Positions 8,565 through 16,406 of a stretch of DNA of 64,000 nt are shown here, piece by piece; the first letter of the stretch is position 1, and every line of letters begins with the position of its first letter. The notes beneath the pieces are model-generated. The model was not told where the DNA came from, searched no databases, and worked only from the letters and a program-made list of their open reading frames with translations. A program made the position numbers and the translations under genes. This DNA comes from Nonomuraea muscovyensis (GTDB taxonomy: Bacteria; Actinomycetota; Actinomycetes; Streptosporangiales; Streptosporangiaceae). The DNA lies in NCBI RefSeq assembly GCF_014207745.1, contig NZ_JACHJB010000004.1, positions 496,001 to 560,000 of the forward strand, written 5' to 3'.

Positions 8565-9373
8565 GCGGGTTCGCGGGCTGGACGTCGATGGTGTGGGCGC
8601 AGGCACGCCTCAACCAGACGGTGCTGCTGCGCCAGCGCGGGCTGGCCTTCAGCGTGCTGCTGCTGCCGCTGTTCATGGCGTTCGCCTACACGAGCGCCGA
8701 CGGGGGGCCGGGCGCCACGGTGAACGGGGTGCCGGTGGCGGTGTTCGCCGCCGTGGGGGCCGTCGCGATGGTCTTCCCGTTCTCGTACATGACGATCTCC
8801 ACGGGCATCGTGGTGCGGCGGGAGGAGCGCGTCTACAAGCGGCTGCGCGGCAGCGCGCTGCCCACGAGCGCGATCTTCGCCGGCGACATCCTGCACGCGA
8901 CGCTGGTCGGCGCCGTGCAGGGCGCGGTCATCCTGGTGTACGTGATCACCATGGTGGGCGCTCCCGTGCCGCGCAACATCCCGCTCATGGTGCTGGCCTT
9001 CCTGCTGGGGGCGGCCGTGTTCGCCGCGCTCGCGATCGGGACCGCCGGTCTCATCCCCAACTACGAGGTGGCCCAGCTCGTGGCGCTGCCGGTGCTGCTG
9101 GTCTGCATGTTCGGCTCGGGCATGATGCTGCCCCTCTCGGAGCTGCCCGACTGGGGGCAGCGCGTGGCCGAGCGGCTGCCGCTGACGCCCATCGTGACCA
9201 TGATGCGCACCGCCTTCCTCGGCCGCGACTTCAGCCGGGACGGCGCCCCCGAGGTCGGGTTCCTGGAGGCGTTCCAGGTGTCCGCCGTGGGACTCGGCGT
9301 CGCCCTGCTGTGGATCGGCGTGGGCCTGTGGAGCACCCGGCGCTACTTCCGGTGGGACCCGCGCCGGGTATGA
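8561..9373 (+). CDS. ABC-2 type transporter permease
   Basis: A 270-residue membrane protein with six hydrophobic segments, starting MSGFAGWTSMVWAQARLNQTVLLRQRG. The last part (LPLSELPDWGQRVAERLPLT) matches the conserved C-terminal region of DrrB/ABC-2 permeases. It forms the membrane channel for the preceding ATPase. Its ATG overlaps the ATPase stop, and its own stop overlaps the kinase start (ATGA). Confidence 0.9.
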   Translation: MSGFAGWTSMVWAQARLNQTVLLRQRGLAFSVLLLPLFMAFAYTSADGGPGATVNGVPVAVFAAVGAVAMVFPFSYMTISTGIVVRREERVYKRLRGSALPTSAIFAGDILHATLVGAVQGAVILVYVITMVGAPVPRNIPLMVLAFLLGAAVFAALAIGTAGLIPNYEVAQLVALPVLLVCMFGSGMMLPLSELPDWGQRVAERLPLTPIVTMMRTAFLGRDFSRDGAPEVGFLEAFQVSAVGLGVALLWIGVGLWSTRRYFRWDPRRV

Positions 9374-10518
9374 CCGTAACCTTGGGGCCGATGAAGGCGC
9401 GCGTGGTCAGCACCAGGGTCATCGCCGGGGCGGCGGTGGCCGTGCTGTCCGGGTCGATGGTGGCGGCGCTCGCCCTGCCCGCCGCCGGCGTCGCGCTGGA
9501 GACCCGGTCCGGACGGGTCCTCCTGGTCGTGGGCGTGTTCGGCACGCTGCTCACGGTGTGCTACTCGCGGGTCCTGTGGGCGGCCTTCCTGCGCCGGCTG
9601 ACCCTGCTGCACCATCTCGACGTGGCCGTGGTGGCGGTGGTCTCCTACGGGGTGCCGCTGTTCGCCGGGGCCCAGTGGGTCGCGCTGCCGATGGCGTTCA
9701 TCTCGGTGGCGACGGTCGTCTTCGCCCGCGCCGCCGTCGCCTGGGCGGTCACGCTCGCGGCGATCGCCGCCGGGACGCTGATGATGGTCTTCGTCGGGCT
9801 GCCGCTGCCGCTCGCGCTGTTGTACGGAGCCGTCGCCCTGCCGTTCGTGGCGCCGATGACGTACGGCGTGGCCTGGCTGTGCCACGTGGTCGACGACCTG
9901 CGCGAGGCCCGGGCGGAGCTGGCGCGGCGGGCCGTGGACGAGGAGCGGCTGCGCTTCTCCCGCGACCTGCACGACACGCTCGGCCACACCCTGAACGCGA
10001 TCGCGCTGCGGGCCGAGCTGGGCGAGCGGCTGGTGCGTACGAACCCGGACGGAGCGGACGCCGAGCTGGCCGAGATCCAGCGGATCGCCCGCACGGCCGT
10101 GCACGACGTGCGCGAGATCGTCCGCGGCTACCGGGCGATGTCGCTCGACACCGAACTGGACGGCGTCGCGGCCGTGCTCGGCGCGGCCGGCGTCCGCTGC
10201 GACCGGCCCGAGCTGCCCGCCGACCTGCCCGGCCACGTGCACGTGCCGCTCGGCTGGGTCGCCCGCGAGGCCGTCACGAACGTCCTGCGCCACAGCACCG
10301 CGAGCTGGTGCGAGGTCTCGGTGCACATCGAGGGGGACCAGGTGATCCTGGAGATCGTCAACGACGGCGGGCCCGGCGGCGCCCTGGTGGTGCGCGGCAA
10401 CGGGCTGACCGGGCTGGCCGAACGGGTGACGGCGGCGGGCGGATCGCTGACCACCGAGGCGGGCGGCGGCACGTTCCGCGTCAGCGCGGCCGTGCCGCTG
10501 GCGGGGGTGGCCGCGTGA
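9370..10518 (+). CDS. sensor histidine kinase (DesK/HisKA_3 type)
   Basis: A 382-residue membrane sensor. The first 170 residues form four to six hydrophobic helices with almost no extracellular domain, as in DesK-type intramembrane sensors. The phosphoacceptor histidine is in RDLHDTLGHTL, followed by a short dimerisation helix and an ATPase domain (AREAVTNVLRHS for the N box, GNGLTGLAERV for the G region). The ATG at 9370 overlaps the permease stop. Direct coupling to the ABC genes suggests it senses membrane stress or the transported compound and controls the operon through the next gene. Confidence 0.92.
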   Translation: MTVTLGPMKARVVSTRVIAGAAVAVLSGSMVAALALPAAGVALETRSGRVLLVVGVFGTLLTVCYSRVLWAAFLRRLTLLHHLDVAVVAVVSYGVPLFAGAQWVALPMAFISVATVVFARAAVAWAVTLAAIAAGTLMMVFVGLPLPLALLYGAVALPFVAPMTYGVAWLCHVVDDLREARAELARRAVDEERLRFSRDLHDTLGHTLNAIALRAELGERLVRTNPDGADAELAEIQRIARTAVHDVREIVRGYRAMSLDTELDGVAAVLGAAGVRCDRPELPADLPGHVHVPLGWVAREAVTNVLRHSTASWCEVSVHIEGDQVILEIVNDGGPGGALVVRGNGLTGLAERVTAAGGSLTTEAGGGTFRVSAAVPLAGVAA

Positions 10519-11153
10519 TCGAGCCCGCTGCCCGCGGGGCCGGCCGCGTGATCACGTTGCTGCTCGCGGAGGACCACCACCTGGTGCGCGGCGCGTTCGT
10601 GGCGCTGCTCGGCGCGGAGCCGGGCATCGAGGTCGTGGCCGAGACGGGCCGCGGCGACGAGGCCGTACGGCTCGCCGGCGAGCTGCGACCGGACGTGGCC
10701 ATGCTCGACATCGACATGCCCGGCCTCGACGGGCTGGCCGCGGCCGAGCGGATCGCCGAGGTGGCGCCGGCCTGCAGGGTGGTGATCGTGACCGGTTACG
10801 GCCGCCCCGGCTACCTGCGCCGGGCGATGGCGGCGGGCGTGCGCGGCTTCGTCGGCAAGGACAACCCGGCGGCCACTCTGGCCCAGGTGATCAGGCAGGT
10901 CCACGAGGGCGGCCGCTACATCGACCCGGAGCTGGCGGCCGACGCCCTGACCATGCGGGAGTGCCCGTTGACGCCGCGCGAGCTCGACACCCTCCGGGCG
11001 GCCGCCTCCGGCGCGCCGGTGTCGCGCATCGCCCGCGAGCTGCACCTGTCGGAGGGCACGGTGCGCAACTACCTGTCGTCGGCGGTGACGAAGCTCGCGG
11101 TCGAGAACCGCCACACCGCCGTCCGCCGCGCCCGCGACATGGGCTGGCTCTGA
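10515..11153 (+). CDS. response regulator, NarL/LuxR family (DesR-like)
   Basis: A 212-residue two-domain regulator. The receiver begins ITLLLAEDHHLVRGA, has the phospho-acceptor aspartate in VAMLDIDMPG, and a conserved lysine in GFVGKDNP. The C-terminal LuxR helix-turn-helix reads SRIARELHLSEGTVRNYLSSA. The GTG at 10515 overlaps the kinase stop by 4 bp (GTGA); a GTG at 10548 would remove an unconserved 11-residue lead and is a possible alternative. It is the last gene of the four-gene operon. Confidence 0.93.
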   Translation: MIEPAARGAGRVITLLLAEDHHLVRGAFVALLGAEPGIEVVAETGRGDEAVRLAGELRPDVAMLDIDMPGLDGLAAAERIAEVAPACRVVIVTGYGRPGYLRRAMAAGVRGFVGKDNPAATLAQVIRQVHEGGRYIDPELAADALTMRECPLTPRELDTLRAAASGAPVSRIARELHLSEGTVRNYLSSAVTKLAVENRHTAVRRARDMGWL

Positions 11154-11184
11154 GACGACGGCGCCCCTTCATCTGACCGGGCGC

Positions 11185-11224
11185 GCGAAAAGGGCGCCGC
11201 ACGCGTGTGCGGCGCCCTTTTCGC
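11185..11224. terminator. strong bidirectional terminator hairpin
   Basis: An 18-bp perfect stem (11185-11202 with 11207-11224) with a 4-nt loop GCGT. The arms begin GCGAAAAGGGCGCC, so each strand carries a run of T at the 3' side of the stem. It separates the response regulator from the convergent etfA gene and should serve both. Confidence 0.88.
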
Positions 11225-11229
11225 GTTCG

Positions 11230-12183
11230 CTACCTGCGCTTCTCGATCTCCTCGGTGAGCTGCGGGACGACCTGGTTGAGGTCGCCCACGACGCCGTAGT
11301 CGGCGAGCTCGAAGATCGGCGCCTCCGGGTCCTTGTTGATCGCGACGATGTTCTTCGCGGTCTGCATGCCGGCCCGGTGCTGGATGGCGCCGGAGATGCC
11401 GGCCGCGATGTAGAGCTGCGGCGACACCGTCTTGCCCGTCTGGCCCACCTGGAACTGGTGCGGGTACCACTGGGCGTCCGTCGCGGCCCGGGAGGCGCCC
11501 ACGGCGCCGCCCAGCGAGTCGGCCAGCGCCTCGATGATGGCGAAGTTCTCGGCCGAGCCGACGCCGCGGCCGCCGGAGACCACGATCGCGGCCTCGGTCA
11601 GCTCGGGCCGGGCGCCCTTCTCCTGCTTGACGCGCTCGACGATCCTGGCCGCCTTCGCGCCGTCGCTCAGGGAGACGGCCACCTCCTCCTCGGCACCGGC
11701 CCCGGCGGCGGCCTCGGGGGCCGTCGAGTTGGGGCGTACGGCGACGATGGGCGTGCCCCTGCGCACCCGCGACTGGACGTTGACGCCGCCACCGAAGATC
11801 GACTGGTCGGCCACGAAGCCCTCGCGCAGGCCGACGGCGTCGGTGATGACACCGGAGTCGGTCTTGACCGCGAGACGGCCGGCGACCTCCTTGCCCTCGG
11901 CCGTGGCGGCCACGAGCACCGCGGCCGGCGCCTTGTCGGCGACGAGCTGGGCCAGCAGCTCCGCCTTGGGCGCGACCACGTGGTCGACCACGTCATCGGA
12001 GCCGGCGACGTAGATCTTGTCGGCGCCGTACGCGGCCAGCTTGGCCTTGGCGTCGGCGGTGATGCCCGGGCCGGCCCAGACGGCGGCGGGCGTGCCGAGC
12101 GAGCGGGCCAGGGTCAGCAGCTCCAGCGTGACCTTCTTGACCTCGCCGTCGACGTGCTCGACGAGAACGAGAATCTCCGACAT
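11230..12183 (-). CDS. etfA: electron transfer flavoprotein alpha subunit
   Basis: A 317-residue FAD-binding subunit of ETF, which carries electrons from acyl-CoA and other flavin dehydrogenases to the respiratory chain. The C-terminal FAD domain is clear: QLYIAAGISGAIQHRAGMQ then IVAINKDPEAPIFELADYG. The N-terminus MSEILVLVEHVDGEVKKVT is typical. It follows etfB by a 20-bp gap and is co-transcribed with it. The gene ends next to the strong terminator at 11185-11224. Confidence 0.96.
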   Translation of the reverse strand: MSEILVLVEHVDGEVKKVTLELLTLARSLGTPAAVWAGPGITADAKAKLAAYGADKIYVAGSDDVVDHVVAPKAELLAQLVADKAPAAVLVAATAEGKEVAGRLAVKTDSGVITDAVGLREGFVADQSIFGGGVNVQSRVRRGTPIVAVRPNSTAPEAAAGAGAEEEVAVSLSDGAKAARIVERVKQEKGARPELTEAAIVVSGGRGVGSAENFAIIEALADSLGGAVGASRAATDAQWYPHQFQVGQTGKTVSPQLYIAAGISGAIQHRAGMQTAKNIVAINKDPEAPIFELADYGVVGDLNQVVPQLTEEIEKRR

Positions 12184-12202
12184 ATCAGTAAAACCCCCGT
12201 TC

Positions 12203-12982
12203 TCAGATGAACTTCTTGGAGGCGAGGAACTCGGCGACCTTCGCGCCGCCGTCGCCCTCGTCCTTGACGATGGTGCCGGCCGCCCGCGGCGGGGCCGGGG
12301 CGAACTCGACGACCTCGGACCAGGCCGCGTCGAGGCCCACCTGGTCGGCCGCGATCTCGGCGTCGGCGATGCCCAGCGTCTCGACCGGCTTCTTCTTGGC
12401 CGCCATGATGCCCTTGAAGGACGGGTAGCGCGGCTCGTTGATCTTCTCGACCACGGAGACGACGGCCGGCAGCGTGGCCTCGACCCGGTCGAAGCCGTAG
12501 TCGGTGAGCCGCTCGATGGTGATCGAGGAGCCGTTGACGTCGACCTTGCGGGCGAGCGTGAGCTGCGGGGTGCCGAGCCGCTCGGCCAGCATCGCGGGCA
12601 GCACGCCGGTGCGCGCGTCGGTGGACTCAGAGCCGAGGATGACCAGGTCGAACCCGATCTTCTTCAGCGCCTGGGCCATCGCGTAGGAGGTGGACAGCGC
12701 GTCGGAGCCGTGCAGCGCGGCGTCGCTGAGGTGGACCGCCTTGTCGGCGCCCATGGCCAGCGCCTTGCGGATGGTCTCGGTGGCCTTGCCCGGGCCCATG
12801 GTGAGGACGGTCACCTCACCGCCGTGGGCCTCCTTGAGCTTCAGGGCCTCCTCGACCGCGTACTCGTCCAGCTCGTTGACCACGCCGTCCACGGCGTCGC
12901 GGTCGAGCGTCTTGTCATCGGACCGCAGCTTGCGCTCGGTCGCCGTGTCAGGGACCTGCTTCACGCAGACGACGATGTTCAT
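12203..12982 (-). CDS. etfB: electron transfer flavoprotein beta subunit
   Basis: A 259-residue AMP-binding subunit of ETF. It starts MNIVVCVKQVPDTATERKL and has VTVLTMGPGKATETIRKALAMGADKA and GSESTDARTGVLPAMLAERL, the usual nucleotide-binding and interface segments. It is first in the etfBA operon. A possible promoter lies in the 224-bp leader: on the minus strand TTGCGG (13148-13143), a 16-bp spacer and TAACAT (13126-13121). The window has acyl-CoA enzymes that could use ETF, such as the steroid side-chain genes at the right edge. Confidence 0.95.
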   Translation of the reverse strand: MNIVVCVKQVPDTATERKLRSDDKTLDRDAVDGVVNELDEYAVEEALKLKEAHGGEVTVLTMGPGKATETIRKALAMGADKAVHLSDAALHGSDALSTSYAMAQALKKIGFDLVILGSESTDARTGVLPAMLAERLGTPQLTLARKVDVNGSSITIERLTDYGFDRVEATLPAVVSVVEKINEPRYPSFKGIMAAKKKPVETLGIADAEIAADQVGLDAAWSEVVEFAPAPPRAAGTIVKDEGDGGAKVAEFLASKKFI

Positions 12983-13206
12983 GGCCGGTGGCCGACCTCC
13001 CGTGTTCGCGTGCGCCGCCGCGACGGTGCGGCGGGCGCTGGTTGCATGCTGTCCAGAGTGCCAGGTGGCCCGTGGGCCTCCGACAGCGGGTGCTCGGGGT
13101 TGGCCCCGGCCTCCGCGGCCATGTTACCCACGGGTAGCTTTACCGCAAATCGTATCCCATCCCACCTTACCGAACTTTGTTCCGGTCCCTCGTTCGCGAC
13201 AGGCTC

Positions 13207-14424
13207 TCACGCCGAGAGCAGAAAGGCGATGCCCGCCACCAGCGCGGTCCCCGCGAACAACGCGAGCGTGAACGTGCTGAACGCCGCGTTGAGCCCCAGG
13301 CACAGCCCGGCTGTCCCGGCGATGCCCGCGAGGTCCACCACGATCCGGCTCCGGAGGTACGGGGCGCGCGCGAACAGCGCCACACCCGCGTCGGCCACGA
13401 CCGCCAGCGCGTACCCCGCCAGCAGGAACAGCGCCACCTCGGGCAGCGGCTCCCAGGCCGCCGCCGACAGCAACGAGACGAACAGTCCCGAGCCGATCAC
13501 CCAGCGCCTGCGCACCTTCTCCCGGTGCCGCGCCCGGCTCTCCTCGGGCGAGCCCGGCCGAGGCCGGTCGCCGGGCCGCCACTGCCGCGTGTCGAGCTCG
13601 TGCACGTCGCCGCCGCGCGAGCGCACGACACGCGCGGGCGGCGGCGGGACCGGCGTGGCCGGGTCGACGCCCAGCCGGTCACAGATCCGCTCGGCCGTGG
13701 GCCGCGCGGCCGGGTCGGTGGCCAGGCAGTCGCGCAGCAGCGGCTCCAACCACCCGGGAACGCCGTCGAGGTCGGGCTCGTGGTGCACCACCCGGTAGGC
13801 GACCGCCGAGGCCGGCCCCTGCCCGTACGGCTGGCGGCCCGTCGCCGCGTAGGCGAGCGTGGCGCCGAACGAGAACACGTCGGCCTCCATGCCGGCCTCG
13901 CGCCCTTCGAGCACCTCGGGCGCCAGGTAGCCGGGCGTGCCCACCACCGCGCCCGAGGCCGTCACGGACAGCGAGTCGAGCGCGCTGGCGATGCCGAAGT
14001 CGATGACGACCGGTAACCCGTCGGCCATCATCACGTTGGCCGGCTTGAGGTCGCGGTGCACCACCCCGGCCCGGTGGATGGCGAGCAGCGCGCCGGCCAG
14101 CCCCTCGGCCAGCTCACGCAGGGCCGCCACGGGCACCGGGACGGCGCTGAGCGGCCTGCCCTGGACGTAGCGGGTCACCAGGTAGGGCCGGGTGACGTCG
14201 AGCGAGGCGTCGAGCACCTCGGCCACGTGCGGCCCGCCGACCCGGCGCATCGTCTGGACTTCGCGCGCCAGCCGGGCCAGCGCCCCGGCGTCGGCCGCGA
14301 CGTGCGGGTGCAGCACCTTGACCGCGACCGTGCGGCCATCGGGGTCGAGCGCCAGATGCACCTCGCCGAACCCACCGGATCCGAGCCGTGACAGGAGCTG
14401 GTACGGGCCGAGGTGATCGCTCAT
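13207..14424 (-). CDS. Ser/Thr protein kinase with C-terminal membrane segments
   Basis: A 405-residue Hanks-type kinase. Residues about 8-260 form the kinase domain: a glycine loop (LGSGGFGEVHLA), the ATP lysine (VAVKVL), the catalytic loop HRDLKPANV, DFG in VIDFGIA, and GTPGYLAPEV. After a proline-rich linker the last 110 residues hold three or four hydrophobic helices, so the kinase is membrane-anchored with no obvious extracellular sensor such as PASTA repeats. It is the last of three tandem kinase genes. The target is unknown. Confidence 0.93.
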   Translation of the reverse strand: MSDHLGPYQLLSRLGSGGFGEVHLALDPDGRTVAVKVLHPHVAADAGALARLAREVQTMRRVGGPHVAEVLDASLDVTRPYLVTRYVQGRPLSAVPVPVAALRELAEGLAGALLAIHRAGVVHRDLKPANVMMADGLPVVIDFGIASALDSLSVTASGAVVGTPGYLAPEVLEGREAGMEADVFSFGATLAYAATGRQPYGQGPASAVAYRVVHHEPDLDGVPGWLEPLLRDCLATDPAARPTAERICDRLGVDPATPVPPPPARVVRSRGGDVHELDTRQWRPGDRPRPGSPEESRARHREKVRRRWVIGSGLFVSLLSAAAWEPLPEVALFLLAGYALAVVADAGVALFARAPYLRSRIVVDLAGIAGTAGLCLGLNAAFSTFTLALFAGTALVAGIAFLLSA

Positions 14425-14493
14425 ACCCCATCCTTCCCCTCGAAGGCGCTCCGGGACTCCCCTCCGCTCGGCGCCAGGGCACCGCGCAGGGCG

Positions 14494-14577
14494 AGCCGTT
14501 CAGGACCAGCCGGTCAGGACCGGCCGTTCAGCACGAGGCGTTCGGGACCGACCGGTCAGGGCCAGCCGTTCAGGACC
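14494..14577. repeat. six tandem copies of a 14-bp unit
   Basis: Units begin at 14494, 14508, 14522, 14536, 14550 and 14564. The consensus is AGCCGTTCAGGACC; the first and last copies are identical and the inner ones differ by one to four bases. The array fills the gap between the first and second kinase genes and covers the stop codon and last codons of the second. The unit is not a multiple of three. Confidence 0.9.
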
Positions 14578-16390
14578 AGGGTGCGAGGAAGCCCAGCCCC
14601 AGGGAGTCGAGCAGGGAACCGACCAGCCCGGTGATCAGCCCGACCACGCTGTCCTGGGCGCTCTTCGTCAGGTCCTTGATCGCGTCGTCGGGCGGCTGCC
14701 ACGGCTCCCACACCGTGTTCTGCCCCATCGCGAACATCACCGCCAGCAACGCGGCCGTGCCGACGACGAGCAGCGCCACCGTGGCGGCGCCGGGGCTGCG
14801 CAGCACGCCGGTCAGCGTGCGGGTGACGGCCTGGCGCGGCGCGCCGCCGCCCGGCAGCACGAACAGGCCCGCCGAGAACGCGCCCGCCGCCCAGGCGGCG
14901 GCCTCGTTGACGCCCATGCCGCCGCCCCAGCGCAGCACGCCCCAGACGCACACGCCGAACAGCGCCGCCAGCGGCACATGCACCAGCGTCACCAGCGACG
15001 CCTTCACCAGCGCCCATGGGGTGCCGACCAGCACGAGCAGCGGATCGGCCGCGCTGGAGCCGCGCACCTGGCGGCGCTTGAGCAGGTCGCCGAAGAGATA
15101 TTCGCCCACCCGCAGCACCAGCGCGATCGCCACGGCCACCGCGCCGACCGTGACCGGCATCATGACCGTCAGCGCGGCCAGCGTGACCAGCAGCAGCACC
15201 CCGGTGAGCTGGCTGCCGACCAGGTAGCGCCTGCGTTCGCCGGGCGGCGTGTAGGGGCGCGGCTGGGTGGCCGGCCGCTGTGAGCCCCGCGTCGCCTGCT
15301 GCACGGGCGCGGGGGGCGGGGCCGGCCGGTGGTTCTGCGGGGCGGGGTAGCCCGCGACCCGCTGGTCGGGACGCGGCGCCGGCCTGGCCGGCATCGGCGC
15401 GGGCACGTAGGGGGGCGGCCGCTCCTCCTCGCGCCTCTCCTCCCTGCGCGGCCTGGGCGGGTCGTACTCGACCGGCGGCAGCAGGTCGGAGAAGGTGTCC
15501 ATCATCCGCGTGCGGGTGGACAGCTTCTTCGTCGTGTTCCTGGCGGGCGGGGCCTGCGGCGGCGACTCGTGGAACGTCGTCACCGACGGGTCGAGCGCCC
15601 GCGCCATCCGCAGCAGCTCCTGGGCGCTCGGCCGGCCCGACGCCTCGACGTCCAGCGCCCGGGCGAGCCAGCCGCGCAGCCAGGCCGGCGCCTTGTCGAG
15701 CTGGGCGCGGCCTTCCATGATGTTGAAGCAGACCGCCTCGAACGTGCCCGTGCCGAACGGCGGCGTGCCCGCCGCCGCGAAGAACACCGTCGAGGCCAGC
15801 GCGTGCACGTCGGCCGCCTGGGTGATCTCCGAGTCGCGGATGATCTCGGGCGCGAGGTAGCCCGGCGTGCCGACGAACATCCCCGTCTGGGTCAGCCGGG
15901 TGGCGTTGACCAGGTGGGCGATGCCGAAGTCGATGACCAGCGGCTCGCCGTCGACCAGCATGACGTTGGACGGCTTGAAGTCGCGGTGGATCACGTCGGC
16001 GGCGTGGATGGCCACCAGCGCCTGGCACAGCCCCTGGGCGAGCTTGATGACCTCGCGGGCCGCGAGCGTGCCGTCGGCCAGCACGGTGTCCTCGAGCGTG
16101 CGGCCCGGCGCGAACCGGGTCACCACGTACGGCTGGCCCCCGACCAGCTCGGCGTCGAGCACCTCGGCCACGTGCGGGCTGCGTACCCGGCGCATGGTCT
16201 CGACCTCACGGGTCAGCCGGTCGCGCGCCTTGAGGTCGGCGGCCACGTGCGGGTGCAGCACCTTGATGGCGACCTCCCGCCCCTCGGTGTCGACGCCGAG
16301 GTGGACGACGCCCATGCCGCCCTCACCGATCTTCCGCACCACCCGGTAGGGGCCGATCCGCTCCGGTGCCTTGGTGTCGCCCGCGCTCAT
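14570..16390 (-). CDS. Ser/Thr protein kinase with proline-rich linker and membrane domain
   Basis: A kinase of 606 residues from ATG 16390 (608 if the GTG at 16396 is used). The kinase domain has GEGGMGVVHLGVD, VAIKVL, HRDFKPSNVM (Phe in place of the usual Leu), VIDFGIAHL and GTPGYLAPEI. Residues about 290-390 are proline- and arginine-rich, and the last 200 contain several hydrophobic helices separated by short loops. The final codons and stop lie inside a 14-bp tandem repeat array, so the C-terminus may vary among strains. It starts 16 bp after the stop of the third kinase gene, which indicates one transcript. Confidence 0.92.
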   Translation of the reverse strand: MSAGDTKAPERIGPYRVVRKIGEGGMGVVHLGVDTEGREVAIKVLHPHVAADLKARDRLTREVETMRRVRSPHVAEVLDAELVGGQPYVVTRFAPGRTLEDTVLADGTLAAREVIKLAQGLCQALVAIHAADVIHRDFKPSNVMLVDGEPLVIDFGIAHLVNATRLTQTGMFVGTPGYLAPEIIRDSEITQAADVHALASTVFFAAAGTPPFGTGTFEAVCFNIMEGRAQLDKAPAWLRGWLARALDVEASGRPSAQELLRMARALDPSVTTFHESPPQAPPARNTTKKLSTRTRMMDTFSDLLPPVEYDPPRPRREERREEERPPPYVPAPMPARPAPRPDQRVAGYPAPQNHRPAPPPAPVQQATRGSQRPATQPRPYTPPGERRRYLVGSQLTGVLLLVTLAALTVMMPVTVGAVAVAIALVLRVGEYLFGDLLKRRQVRGSSAADPLLVLVGTPWALVKASLVTLVHVPLAALFGVCVWGVLRWGGGMGVNEAAAWAAGAFSAGLFVLPGGGAPRQAVTRTLTGVLRSPGAATVALLVVGTAALLAVMFAMGQNTVWEPWQPPDDAIKDLTKSAQDSVVGLITGLVGSLLDSLGLGFLAPWS

Positions 16391-16406
16391 CGCCACCGTC
16401 CCCGCG

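Noticed and set aside
14494..14577. Possible CRISPR array
   Set aside because: The repeats are directly adjacent without spacers, are only 14 bp, and no cas gene is in the window. The same holds for the arrays at 17550 and 55510.
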